Below are positions 1 through 11,778 of a stretch of 64,000 bases of DNA, one piece after another. The stretch's first letter is position 1. Each line of letters opens with the position of its first letter. Source of the DNA: Candidatus Ecksteinia adelgidicola (GTDB lineage: Bacteria; Pseudomonadota; Gammaproteobacteria; Enterobacterales; Enterobacteriaceae). The translations under genes and the position numbers were made by a program. The notes under the pieces were generated by a model. The model was not told the DNA's origin. It did not search any database and worked only from the letters and a program-made list of their open reading frames with translations. The stretch spans positions 62,001 through 126,000 of the forward strand of contig CP045239.1 of NCBI GenBank assembly GCA_020541345.1, read 5' to 3'.

Positions 1-359
1 AACTAATTCATACTAGTAACGGATTAATAAAACGTGTTCAAGTTAGTACTGAAAATGAGCACACTGCTGAAATAGCGACTCTTTCATTTCTTCAAAAATG
101 GGTGCCAATGGGAAAATCTCCCATTTGTGGTAATAGTATAGGACAAGATCGTCGGTTTCTTTTTCAATATATGCCTATATTAGAAACTTATTTTCATTAT
201 CGATCTTTAGATGTTAGTACTTTAAACGAATTATCATTGCGATGGAAACCAGAAATTCTTAATAACCTTAAAAAAAAAAATACACATCAAGCTATGGTTG
301 ACATATATTCATCTATTGATGAATTAGCATATTATCGTAAACATTTTATTCAATTATAA
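1..359 (+). CDS. orn: Oligoribonuclease, 3' part (5' end outside window)
   Basis: Oligoribonuclease degrades 2-5-nt RNA oligomers to mononucleotides, the last step of cytoplasmic RNA decay. The open frame is already running at base 3 ([12 protein letters not shown]) and ends with TAA at 357-359, so the N-terminal part with the first DEDD acidic pair lies upstream of the window. What is visible matches the C-terminal two thirds of E. coli Orn closely: the block [13 protein letters not shown] carries the third acidic residue, and HQAMVD carries the His and last Asp of the DEDDh family. The end Y-Y-R-K-H-F-I-Q-L matches the usual C-terminus, so the gene is complete on this side. The first internal ATG at 102 is not the start. 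The tRNA-Gly genes that follow orn in E. coli are not seen. Confidence 0.95.
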   Translation, partial: LIHTSNGLIKRVQVSTENEHTAEIATLSFLQKWVPMGKSPICGNSIGQDRRFLFQYMPILETYFHYRSLDVSTLNELSLRWKPEILNNLKKKNTHQAMVDIYSSIDELAYYRKHFIQL

Positions 360-2408
360 TTTTTTAGTATTGTGTAAAATAATTTCTTGTAGCTTAATAT
401 TTTATCTAATATTTATTATATATAATTTCAATATGTTTTAAAAATTTTTTCTAAAAATATTTATCTTACAATATTGTTTATCATGCTATTTTTTTTTATT
501 AAATAACTCACTTAATATTTTATTAAAAAATTTTGAAATGTATTTATATTGTAGTAATATCTTTTAAAAAAAATGTATAATACTTGAATACATTGTATAT
601 AAAATTATAAAAATATTTTAATTTATCTTTATATGAAGATATGACTTTACATATAAAATATATTTTTGATCTTAAAAATGTATTTTAGTAATTAAAATAT
701 TCTACAATTATATTTAACAAATTATATTTAATAAATTTAAAATTGATTTCTATGTTTTAAAAAAACATAAAACTAAAAAATTTTTGTATTGATTCATATA
801 ATTCTTTCGTTCTATATTTAATAATAATTAAGAATATTATAATATAAAAATTTTATTTTTTAGACATAAAGTAGTAATTTCGATTTAAGCTAAATATTTT
901 AAAAATATAACATGCTAAGTACTCTTGCTTTAATAATATAAAGTTGTTAATAAGATTAAATAAATAATTTTTATTTATATAATTTTTATTTATATAATTA
1001 TTTTAAAAAATAAATGTAATTTACAGTTATTAAACTATAAAAAACTTATAATAAATTGTGCTCTAACTTACTGCTATAGATTTATTTAGTTAATTAATTA
1101 ATAATTAGTTAATATATAGTTAATCATCAATGTAATCTTAATCATATTAATAATTTGTAACAAAATATTTACTATTTTTTAATAGTTTATTAAATTATTC
1201 TTTTTAAAAAAAGAATAATTTTTATAAATCGCTTTTAACGTAAGAATATATTATTTAATTTTATAAAAAATAAAATTTATATTACAATTTTTAAAATAAA
1301 TATAAATATAATTTATATGTTTATCTTAATAAAAATATTTTTTAGTTTTATAGTAACATTTTAATTAATATAATATTCATATCATTGTTAAAATAATTAA
1401 AATTATAAAATAAAAAATATACAACAATTAAACAATTTTTATTTATCAGATAAATTATTATAAATAGTTTAAAAAAAATTTAAAAATATTTTTAAAAAAT
1501 GTTATTAAATAATATAATTATTTTACAAAATTTTATTTAAAGTTAAAAATAAATTTAAACTAATATATTTAAAAAATCAATGTTTGTACTTTCAATATTA
1601 ATAATTTGCTCTCTTATGTATGTTTTTTTATTTAATTATAGGTATCACCTTCTTGATATTGATAGTATAAATACATTTTTTAATTTATTTTTTATTAGTA
1701 CAATAGTAAATAAAAAATAATTAATTTTTTTTAATTTGATTAACATTATAATATTTGAAATATTTCTTTATATTTTAACTGTATATTAATTTATTTTTTT
1801 ATTTTTTATTTTTTTTATGGTCTTTATAGTGATTTTATAAGTTTATTTAATTAAAAAACAACTAAGACATATTAAACATTTTTAAGAACTAAAATATGTA
1901 ATATTTATAAAATATTAAACGTTAATAAAATTGATATAACAATTATGCATAAATATTATTTTTATTACTTTTAAAAACAGAAAAATAACTAATGTTTATT
2001 GTCCTCTTAGATCAATTAATTTATTAAAATAACTAATTAATATATGAATCATAATTTCTACACTTGTCTATTTTTTAATTGAAATTAATTTTTAAACATT
2101 TAATGTAATTTTTATACTTGACAAAAAATATAATTCACATATATTAATTATATTTTATAAAAATAGTTATACATTTTTAATGTTTAAAACAGAAATTTAA
2201 ATTGTATGATTTTTATAAAATTTTATAATATAATAAAAAAATTTTATTTTTTATTTATTAAAATTATATTTAAGTTTTACTTTAAATCCTCTAAAATTAA
2301 TTTTTATAAAAATATAGTATTTATAGTTTTATTAATTTATTGTTTTTATATAACAATAACTTTTTTCTTTATTATTATTTTAATCAGATACTATCATTTA
2401 AATTCAAT
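360..2408. other. A/T-rich spacer, about 2 kb, no gene recognised
   Basis: Nothing recognisable on either strand. It contains a short direct repeat of TTTTTATTTATATAA near 967-1000. A short, slightly less A/T-rich stretch sits near 1998-2012. The open frame at 2206-2412, rich in Phe, Ile and Lys, overlaps the mdfA start and is read as chance. Confidence 0.7.
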
Positions 2409-3635
2409 ATGAAAATAACATTATCACCTTCAGTGCGATTTAAACAACAGACGATGTTATTCCCATTTTATCTTGTTTTGTTTGAGTTCGCTACTTACAT
2501 AGGCAATGATATGATTCAGCCAGGCATGTTAGCAGTAATTGCGGATCTTAATGCTGATGCCACATGGGTACCTACGTCGATGACAGCTTATTTATCTGGT
2601 AGTCTTGTTTTTCAATGGTTATTTGGGCCCCTTTCAGACCATCGTGGCCGTCGACCCGTCATGTTAGCTGGAGTAGGATTTTTTACCTTTTCTTGCCTGA
2701 TTATATTATTAGTTCATAATATTGAACAATTTATTTTTATACGTTTTTTTCAAGGCATTGGTCTATGTTTTGTTGGTGCGGTTGGTTATTCTGCTATTCA
2801 GGAAACTTTTGAAGAAGCATCATGTATTAAAATTATGGCATTAATGGCTAATGTAACGTTAATTGCACCATTATTCGGACCATTAGCTGGCACTGCTCTT
2901 ATTAATTTTATTTCATGGCAAAGTATGTTTATATTAATTGCAGTTCTTTCATCTATTTCTTTTTATGGATTATGGAAAGAAATGCCAGAAACAGTTATAT
3001 TACAAAATAAACCGTTTTCTTCTATTAATTTATGGCATAATTATTGTAAAGTATTAAGTAATCGTAAATTTATTTATGGTGCACTTTCAATAGGTTTTTC
3101 TAGTTTACCATTATTAACTTGGATTGCTGAATCTCCAGTTATTTTAATTCGAGATGAAGGTTTATCAACTCTGAAATATGGACTGTTACAAATTCCAATA
3201 TTTAGTGGATTAATTTTTGGTAATATAATTCTAACACGTATAGTTATTAAAACACAAATAGAAAGTATTATAAAACAAGGTATATATCCAATTATATTTG
3301 GGTTGTTTATCGCTACATTATCAACTGTATTTTATAATCACGCCTACGTATGGGTAATTGCTGGATTAAGTTTATATGCATTTGGTATAGGTTTAGTAAA
3401 CACTGGATTGTATCGTTTAACACTATTTAGCATTAAACTTAGTAAAGGTGTAGTATCTTCCGCTATTGGCATTTTTAGTATGTTAGTATTTACTATTGGT
3501 ATCGAGTGTTCTAAAATTGCTTATTCACAAGGTGGAAACACATTATTTAATTGTTTTAATTTAATAAGTGGTTTTGTTTGGTTTATTTTAATCATTTGTT
3601 TTTTTAATAAGAAACATAAGACTATTTCTAAATAA
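2409..3635 (+). CDS. mdfA: MFS multidrug / cation-proton antiporter MdfA
   Basis: Twelve-helix major facilitator superfamily exporter of the inner membrane, in E. coli exchanging protons for lipophilic cations, chloramphenicol and Na+/K+. The whole protein aligns with E. coli MdfA. With the start at 2409 it is 408 residues (E. coli 410), and the acidic residues of helix 1 needed for cation recognition fall at exactly the E. coli positions, Glu26 and Asp34, in FEFATYIGND. The MFS loop 2-3 signature appears as GPLSDHRGRRPVML. An upstream in-frame ATG at 2340 would add 23 low-complexity residues (Phe, Tyr, Asn) that have no counterpart, so 2409 is chosen; no strong ribosome binding site helps. 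It stands alone between spacers of 2 and 2.7 kb. Keeping an intact exporter in such a gene-poor stretch suggests it is under selection. Confidence 0.93.
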   Translation: MKITLSPSVRFKQQTMLFPFYLVLFEFATYIGNDMIQPGMLAVIADLNADATWVPTSMTAYLSGSLVFQWLFGPLSDHRGRRPVMLAGVGFFTFSCLIILLVHNIEQFIFIRFFQGIGLCFVGAVGYSAIQETFEEASCIKIMALMANVTLIAPLFGPLAGTALINFISWQSMFILIAVLSSISFYGLWKEMPETVILQNKPFSSINLWHNYCKVLSNRKFIYGALSIGFSSLPLLTWIAESPVILIRDEGLSTLKYGLLQIPIFSGLIFGNIILTRIVIKTQIESIIKQGIYPIIFGLFIATLSTVFYNHAYVWVIAGLSLYAFGIGLVNTGLYRLTLFSIKLSKGVVSSAIGIFSMLVFTIGIECSKIAYSQGGNTLFNCFNLISGFVWFILIICFFNKKHKTISK

Positions 3636-6292
3636 TGGTCTTTATATTTAAAATATGTATATTTAAAGAATTATTTTCATATTAAAATGTTATTATTCAT
3701 ATATTTTAACATATTGTAATAATATGTAAGTAATTTTATAATACGATAATGATAATTTTAATATAACTAACATATGAATATTTTAATAAGTAAATTACAT
3801 TAATATATTTAATAATATTATTTTAAATATGAATAATCTAACTAATACAGAAGATATTAATTTTTATGTAAATTAAAAAATTTTTTAAAATTTTTTAGTT
3901 TATTTTAAAAAAATATGATGATTAAAGATCTTGCTACTTTAACGAAATAGTTTTTGGACTCTAGATATATTTTTTAACAATACTATTGCATATTAAATTT
4001 TTTATAATGTAAAATTATTATTCATAAAATTATTTAAAGTATTCATTTTTTATGTTATATAAAAATTACTAAGATGAGTACATAAATAATAATTATTTTA
4101 AATCATTATGTAAATTTTTATTTAATTATTTATTAAAGTTAAACAAAGAAATAAAAATGTTACTATAAAATAAATATTTATCAATACTTTTATTATTTTA
4201 TAAATATAAATTTTATAAGTTTTTACATTAGTTAATTATAAAATTATTATTATACAATAAACTTTCAAATGTAATGTATGAATAAAGGTCGCAATTTTTT
4301 TTTAAAATAACAAACTACTAATTTTATTAACTTGTTTAATATTAATACTCGATATAATATTTAACTAAAACTAACAGTTATATGCAATGAATATTTGTAT
4401 ATAATTATTAAACATAATAATGCATAAATAAACTTTTTAATACTAATATTAAATAGTAAAATATATAATAACTTTAATTTTATTCATTAAGGTATAGTAT
4501 TATTTTTTTAATTGTATAATAATATATACAATAAGTTTTATAAAAATGATATTATACACAACTTCATATAAATATTACTATTAGTTATGTAACTGTTAAC
4601 TAATTATGTAAATATTAACTGCATTATTTATATTTTTTTAAATAAATCATATACGTGTACAATGTGTTTTTATTTTAAGATATATTATATCATAATTTTA
4701 TAGATGTAAGTTTATTTATTATTTTATAATTTGTATAATTTTTTAAATTATATAAAAATATAATTATGTAAAAATATTATTATATTTTATTTTTTAAAAT
4801 TTTATTTTTTTACTAATAATTTAAAATTATTAAAATTTTATGAATTTTGTAAAAACAAAACAAATTTTATTTATTATTTAATTATTTAGAAATAAAACAA
4901 ATATTTTAATACTTACTAAATCAATGTTATTTATATAAAAAGTAAATATAAAATAATTTTATACTATTACACTAACATAATTTTTATATTAATCTTTAGT
5001 ATTTATCATAAAATAAAAAATATTATATCTTGATTTCATAAAAAAATTTTTATAAAATGTTATAAAAACTATTAATTTTATTCTCAATAAATAAATATAT
5101 CTTAAATTTTACTATCTTGAATGCGCATTATATTTTTTTAAATGATTTATCAATAAACATTATAGAAATTTGCTATTCTCAAAAATACAGTAATATATGA
5201 ATTGCAATAATAAATTAATATATTTTTTTTAATGTATAAAAATATTTATTAATATATTTAATATCATCATTAATCAATATACTTAATTATAAAATAAAAT
5301 CTATTCAAAATTTTTATATACTATATCTTTAACTACAAATTAAATATCAAAAACATATTTTACATTTATTTTTATTAAGTATAAACTTTCTTAAATTGTA
5401 AGACATGTAAAACATATTTTTATGTATTTAAAGAACAACCTTCAAATAAGAAAAGTATTTTTATATGATGATTTAATAAAAATTAAAGTATTCAATAAAT
5501 AACAAAAATCTTACTTTATTTAATTTTTTTATAGTATGAATATACTAAATATATTTTTAGTATGAATATACTAAATATATTTTTATATTATTATAATATT
5601 TTTTATTTTTTACTAATTTTAATTAATGTATAAAATTATTAATTTATATTAATCAATAAAAAAAATTACTTACGAAAATTAAGAATGTATATTTAATTAT
5701 AATATTTTATAAAAATTATTTTTAAAATAAATAATATTACTAACAAGAATAATATAAAAATACTTATAATATAAGAAGTATTAATTCATACAATTTTTAT
5801 ATAAAATTATTAATTAAAATTTTATTATTTTAATTAATAAATACTATTTTCATAAAATAATTAATATTTATATCATGTTAACATTAATAGTATTGTTTTA
5901 AACAATAGAACAATAACTAAAAATTAATAAAGAATTAATAAATAATTGTTTATTTTATAAAAAAATGTAAAAATATATATTATAAAATAAAATAATTAAT
6001 CAACTAACTAATGCAATAAAATTTGTAAAATAAAATATTTTATTTCAAATATTATTAAATACTTTTTATTTTAAAAAGAATATAAAAATAAATGTTTTCT
6101 TTTTATTAGTAATAAATTTAATTTTTAATGCATTTGTTACATTAGATAACAAAATAAAGATAATTATTTACTTCTTTATACTAAAACATTTTGTATTAAT
6201 AAACACATAAAAATAAAAATCATATTCATAATTAATATGTTAAAATACACTTTAATATAATAATAAATTAATTTTAAAGGTTTAATATAATT
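3636..6292. other. A/T-rich spacer, 2.7 kb, no gene recognised
   Basis: No gene seen. A short less A/T-rich patch at about 3917-3970 contains an 11-codon frame starting at 3915 (M-M-I-K-D-L-A-T-L-T-K, then TAG), too short to assign. A two-copy 26-bp direct repeat lies at 5533-5584. Confidence 0.65.
5533..5584. repeat. Two tandem copies of a 26-bp unit
   Basis: The unit starting AGTATGAATATACTAAAT occurs twice without a mismatch (5533-5558, 5559-5584). Each copy contains the short inverted repeat TAGTAT/ATACTA. Probably slippage or duplication in decayed DNA. Confidence 0.85.
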
Positions 6293-6826
6293 ATGACTTC
6301 TATAGGTATTTTTTTTGGTAGTGATACTGGTAATACAGAAAATGTTGCTAATTTAATTCAACAAACTCTTAATACCCAATTCAATCATCAAGTTTCTGAA
6401 ATTTATGATATATCCAAAAGTAACAAAAAAAATTTAGAAAGTTTTGATATTTTATTATTAGGTATTCCAACATGGTATTATGGTGAAGCACAGTGTGATT
6501 GGGATGATTTTTTTCCAACACTTAAAACAATAAATTTCAATAAAAAAAAAGTTGCATTATTCGGATGTGGAGATCAAGAAGATTATTCAGAGTATTTTTG
6601 CGATGCTTTAGGTATTCTTCGAGATATTATTAAACCACTAGGTGCGACTATTATTGGAAATTGGCCAATTAAAGGATATAAGTTTGAAGCATCTAAAGGA
6701 TTAATAAATAATAATAATTTTATTGGATTAGTCATTGATGAAGATCGTCAACCAGAACTAACTAATAAAAGAGTTACATCTTGGGTTATACAAATTATAC
6801 AAGAATTAAACATACAAAAGAAATGA
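6293..6826 (+). CDS. fldA: Flavodoxin (long-chain)
   Basis: FMN-binding low-potential electron carrier. In enterobacteria it feeds IspG/IspH (isoprenoids), biotin synthase and radical-SAM enzymes. It has 177 residues (E. coli FldA 176) and is alignable end to end. The FMN phosphate loop S-D-T-G-N-T is at residues 10-15, the first isoalloxazine contact block PTWYYGE at 59-65, and the second loop GCGDQEDY at 91-98. The insertion typical of long-chain flavodoxins is present ([23 protein letters not shown] region). An AAAGG ribosome binding site precedes the ATG by about 10 nt. The gene ends in TGA, so UGA is a genuine stop in this organism. It is isolated: fur and ybfE, its usual neighbours, are not here. 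Confidence 0.97.
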   Translation: MTSIGIFFGSDTGNTENVANLIQQTLNTQFNHQVSEIYDISKSNKKNLESFDILLLGIPTWYYGEAQCDWDDFFPTLKTINFNKKKVALFGCGDQEDYSEYFCDALGILRDIIKPLGATIIGNWPIKGYKFEASKGLINNNNFIGLVIDEDRQPELTNKRVTSWVIQIIQELNIQKK

Positions 6827-6850
6827 AATAAAATATTATATAAATTATTT

Positions 6851-6874
6851 AAAATTTAAAAATATAAATTTTTT
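6851..6874 (+). terminator. Possible fldA terminator
   Basis: 25 nt past the fldA stop, AAAATTTA pairs with TAAATTTT across a 6-nt loop and is followed by TT. All-A/T stems like this arise easily here, so this is only a candidate. Confidence 0.25.
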
Positions 6875-7900
6875 AAAAGTCTTTATAAATGAAAAACAAA
6901 TTTCTATATTATTTTAAATAAACTATCTTTTTAACTGTTAATTAATGATATTTAAAATATCATACAAAAAAATAATATTTTATAATTTATTTTTTAAGTA
7001 TTTTATTATTTTAACTTTACTATCTTTAATTTACTAATAATAAAAATTATAATAGATATAATCTTTGTATTTAAAATATTTTTAAATATTTATTATAAAT
7101 TAAAAATATTATTAACATATAATAAAATCAACAATAATTAGTAGATGCTTATTTTTTATTATATTTTTATTAATTAAATATATTAAATTTTTTTATAAAT
7201 AAAAAAATTATATATTTATATTTTAGATTAATAATTTATTTTTTTAAATAATTGATATTTAATCAAACATATATATTTTTATTTTCTATAAAATAATAAA
7301 GACATTTATGTAGATATGATTTTTATAAAATAAAATAAAAATTGTTTATAAAAAAATAAATGTTGTTACTTAATATTCTTTAATATTTTATATATAAAAA
7401 ATAATCGTGTTTATAAAAAATATTTATAAGAACTATATTTTTATTTCAAGAAGATTAATAAAAATAATATAAAATTATAAGTATTAAAAATGATTATTAA
7501 AAATCAATTTTTAAATGAATATTTTTAAAACAATAAAAAGTTAAAGAAATCATTAAGCAAAACAACAAATATTTTTAAAAAAAATATCATATAAAATAAT
7601 AAACAAAAACATTTAAATATTTACTTTATGAAATATTAATTTTATCAATAAATAGAATTTTTCTACAATAAAAATTAAATATTAATATAGTATCTATTTA
7701 TTTAATTATAAATAAACAATTATTTTATTAAATTTATTTAACAAAAGAATAAAATATTAAATTAATTAAAATAAAATAAAAATAAAAACTTAGTTTATTT
7801 TTTTTAAAATTCATGTTGGTTTTATTTTTATCAATAAATATTTCTCTCAAAGAGATTTATTACAATGACGTTTATTAATAGTTATTTAATATTGTTTTAA

Positions 7901-7938
7901 ATTTTAACTAGAAAAAATTATGTTTTTCTAGTTAAAAT
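7901..7938. repeat. Perfect 16-bp inverted repeat, 6-nt loop
   Basis: ATTTTAACTAGAAAAA (7901-7916) is followed after ATTATG by its exact reverse complement (7923-7938). It forms a strong hairpin in spacer DNA with no flanking gene within 1 kb. Terminator of a lost gene and chance are both possible. Confidence 0.85.
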
Positions 7939-8162
7939 AGTACTTAAAAAATCATCATTACAAATAATAACTTTATGAAATATATGTAAATGAGAATAAT
8001 TAAATGTTTTTAATTATTGATTAAATTATTAGAATAAATTTAGTAAAAAATCTTTTAATAAAGTAAAAATATTGAAATAGAATTTTAATAATACAATTTA
8101 TAGCTATATTTTACTGTAATAAAACATAAAAAAATGTTATGTTATTTTATAAAAATTACAAT

Positions 8163-8189
8163 AATATCAACATTAAAAATGTTGATATT
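8163..8189. repeat. Perfect 12-bp inverted repeat with 3-nt loop and T-tail
   Basis: AATATCAACATT, loop AAA, then the exact complement, followed on the plus strand by TTTTA. The form is that of an intrinsic terminator reading rightward, but no gene lies just upstream, so it may be a relic. Confidence 0.75.
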
Positions 8190-8752
8190 TTTATAAAAAT
8201 ATTAATAATAAGAAAATATTTCTTCTTACTTTTTATTAAATTTATTCATAGATAGCAGTAACGAATAAAGGTTCTATAAGTATTAATAATAAAGAAAAAA
8301 AGTTTTTCTGTACTTATTATAAACTAACTAACACCTTAGATTTATAAATTACTATTAAAATTTTTAAATAATTAAAATATTCGTTTATATAGATATATTA
8401 TTTAAGAAATAATTTTCAATTTCTAAAAAATTTTATATAAAATAAGTTTATTTTTATAATATATCAAAAAATAATTAAATATTAGAATAAAATTTTAGTA
8501 ATTATTTAAAAAATATTGGTTTTACTAAATATTTATTATATTAATATTTTAAATTATTAATTTTTAAAATATGTATAGTCAAAGAATCTATAATAACTAT
8601 TTTATAATAATTTATATTTTACATTCGAAACTGAAAGCATTAATTTTTACTTTATAATCTTACTTTGCTTTTAACTTATTAATGACAAAAACAAAATATA
8701 GACTTTTATGTTGATATAGAAAATAATTTTTATAAAAAATTAAAACTACATG

Positions 8753-8773
8753 TAATTGTAATAATTACAATTA
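8753..8773. repeat. Near-palindrome, 10-bp arms
   Basis: TAATTGTAAT and its exact complement flank a single A at 8763. It sits alone in spacer. Confidence 0.7.
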
Positions 8774-9800
8774 TGTTAATTTAACATCAATTATAAAATT
8801 TAAGAAAATTTACACAATAATATTTGATATGTCAATACTACATTAAATCGTAACAATAATTTTTTTTACTTATTCTTACATAAGAATTGAGCATTGTTTA
8901 TAAGATTAAAAAAATAAATTAATCAATAAAATGTATCTAAAAAAAATATAAATATAAAGTAAAAGTAGTTATTAGAAATAATCGTTAAATAAATACTCTG
9001 ATAGGACGATAATTATTTTTTTATAATAATTACTTTTATATTACTTAAAATTTTAAAAATAGATGTTAATATAAAGTTTATAGTAATAGTACAGTTAAAA
9101 ATACTAATACTAAAGTTGAAAAAGAACAAATAAAAAAAGTTCACTAACAAATTACTATCAATAATGTTATGATTTATTCAAATTATTTCTTCTTAGTTAA
9201 AATATAACACTATATTATATTATAAAGATTATTTTAAAAATATTAATAATAATTTAGATAAGATAAAAAATAAAGCTTATGATAAAATTTATAAAAAAGT
9301 TTTTAAATAACTAACTATAATAAATTAATATTTAATTACTAGCGAACATGACTTCTATCAGTATGGTTATTTTATACTTTATTTTATGCTTAGATTTTAT
9401 AAAATTATGCTATTTTTCTTTTAAAGTTGTTTACTTTAAGAATTATTTGTTAATGAAATCTATTTTTGTAATGTGAGCCCGAAATTTTATAAAAATTATT
9501 TTAATATTATTGAATTTATTTTAATTTATCTGAAATAACGTAAATTTTATCTAAAAATTATATACTGAATTTTAATTTTTAGAAACTATATATTTTATTA
9601 ATAATAAATTATTTTTTAATTTCTCTATTTTATACATTAGGGGTATAGTTTTATTATGATTTAATTATTAATATAAATCACAAACGTTTCATAATTTTAT
9701 GAAAACTGTCTAGTAAAAACAATAAAAATTTAAAAAGAATTTAAAAAAAATAATGTTTTTTTTTGAATAATTCTTCCACAAATATTAGCTACATAGACGT

Positions 9801-10004
9801 TTGGATATACTTATTCAAAATGTACTAAATAGCTTTATAAATACTATGTGTTTTATTTCGTTGATCTTGATAATTTTATATTTTAAAAAAAATATATATG
9901 TTAAGTATACACTAAAAATTTTTATTTGTGATTTCATAATAGAAAGCACTTATTTATTTATTATTTTATTAAACAAATTTATAATTGAATATATTCAATT
10001 ATAA
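9801..10004 (+). CDS. Doubtful 67-codon membrane-like ORF
   Basis: A frame beginning with TTG encodes 67 residues with two hydrophobic stretches (about 14-28 and 47-62) and lysines between them, which would be a two-helix membrane peptide. No family is recognised, no convincing ribosome binding site precedes it, and the amino acids (Ile, Leu, Phe, Lys, Asn, Tyr) are those expected from random A/T-rich DNA. In its favour are a less monotonous composition than the flanks (Cys-Phe-Ile-Ser, Asp-Phe-Ile-Ile-Glu-Ser) and a stop codon that lies inside a perfect 32-bp palindrome. It may be a chance frame or the remnant of a membrane protein. Confidence 0.15.
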   Translation: MDILIQNVLNSFINTMCFISLILIILYFKKNIYVKYTLKIFICDFIIESTYLFIILLNKFIIEYIQL

Positions 10005-10007
10005 ATT
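9976..10007. repeat. Perfect 32-bp palindrome
   Basis: Two 16-bp arms with no spacer, the left arm being AATTTATAATTGAATA, centred between 9991 and 9992. It covers the end of the doubtful 67-codon frame. Confidence 0.9.
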
Positions 10008-11778
10008 ATTAAAATAAATGTAAAAATTATTTAATGCTCAAATATTTATTAAATATTGTTCAAGATAGATATTAATTTCATATTGATACTAAATTTATTA
10101 ATAATTTTTTAAGATTATCTTTGGTATTCATAGAAATTCTTATATTAAAAATACTAATTTTAATATTGATAATAAAACTTATATTATAATATTTACTAGA
10201 ATATTCCTCTTTATATATATTAATCTACTACAACTAAGCTTATTTTTAATGATTTGTAAATTTTTTAAGTTATAGAAGATATAATTATTACTGTAGTTAT
10301 ACATAATATTATCGTTTTAATAAAATAATACGGTATATATTAAAAAATTTTTATAAAATAATATTATTAATTTTAAAAAAAATAATAGTTTTTTAAAGAA
10401 TTGATTATTTTTATAAATAAAAATATTATGCATCTTTTTATTTATTTTAAAATATTTATTAACATCTTACTAAAAAAAATTGTATTAATGTTAAAAATCT
10501 TTTACTTATTTATACTATTTTATATTAATAAATATGATAAATTCTCTCTAATTAATATATAATAAAACTTATAATATTAAAATGTGTTATTAAAAGTTTT
10601 ATTTATCTTTTTATAAATAATTTTATACTATTAATGCGATTTATTAAATAATATATATTGATGTGTAAATACTATAAATAAATCATTACATGCATTGTTT
10701 TTTTATTTTTATAAAGTATTAAATGGCATTATATTTTTAAGTTAATAATTTACGTTATTATAAACATAATAACTTATTATAAAAATAATAATATATCATA
10801 TTAAAATGTATGGTCAATACATTAAATAATATATATTTTTGTATGTTTTATTAAAAATAATTTTCGTTTAAATATGTAATTTCATCACTTCTCAAATATT
10901 TTTGATAAAATAAATTTTTTAATTTAAATATACAAAAAATTTTTTCATATGTTTAACTTATATTTAAAAATTTTATGTTCTCATGTTTTTAAGATATCTT
11001 TCATTATACGTAACATTTTTTGTTTATTTTAATATTATAATTATTAATCAATTATTGTAGTGTTATATTTTTATTTTAAAATAAGTATATAATATGATTT
11101 TTATATATTTTATGTATTTATATTATATAAAAATAATGTTTTCAACGTGACATAAATTATTTAAATTATATACATTTTTTAATAAAATAAAGTAATTAAA
11201 AAGATGTTTATATAGTATTATAATATTTTACTAAAATTAACAATGTCATATATTTAGTTTTTTATTTAGTTTTTTTTAAATTAATTAAGACATAACAAAT
11301 ATATTTACTATGTACAGATGAAAATTTTACAGTTATAAGATTTAATATAAAATGAATAACTATTTTAGATAGATTATAAATTTTTTATTAATATTAAATA
11401 TTATTATTTTTAATAAAAAAACATATTTTAATCTATAATTAATTTTATAATATAATATCATGTTTTTTTAAAATTTACTATAAACTAACAGTTACTATTA
11501 CATTAATAAGTATTAAAATTAGTTATTTTAGTAGTTATTTGTTAATATAAACTAAGTTTTTTGCAGTTAAATTTAATCATGTTTAACATTATGAACATTT
11601 TATAAAAATTGTAAACAGTTTATTAATCAAGTTGTTAAAATATTAACATTATATTTTATAATATTTGTTTTATATAACAAATAAATAAATTTATGTTATT
11701 TTCATTTTAATAATATATTTATTAATATAATTACTTTAACATTAAGACTTAATGTATTCTTAAAATATAATAGTTGTT

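Larger units (their letters stand above)
6827..11778. other. A/T-rich spacer, 5 kb, with long inverted repeats
   Basis: No gene recognised. It holds perfect inverted repeats at 7901-7938, 8163-8189, 8753-8773 and 9976-10007 (listed separately). A doubtful 67-codon frame is at 9801-10004. Short less A/T-rich patches occur near 8255-8345 and 9345-9490, including a 42-codon frame from 9350 without recognisable similarity. I read the region as deeply eroded genes. Confidence 0.65.

Noticed and set aside
2206-2412. 68-codon frame of Phe, Ile, Lys and Tyr
   Set aside because: Composition is that of random A/T DNA and it overlaps the mdfA start.
3915-3950. 11-codon frame M-M-I-K-D-L-A-T-L-T-K in a less A/T-rich patch
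   Set aside because: Too short to assign and there is no structure or neighbour to support a leader peptide.
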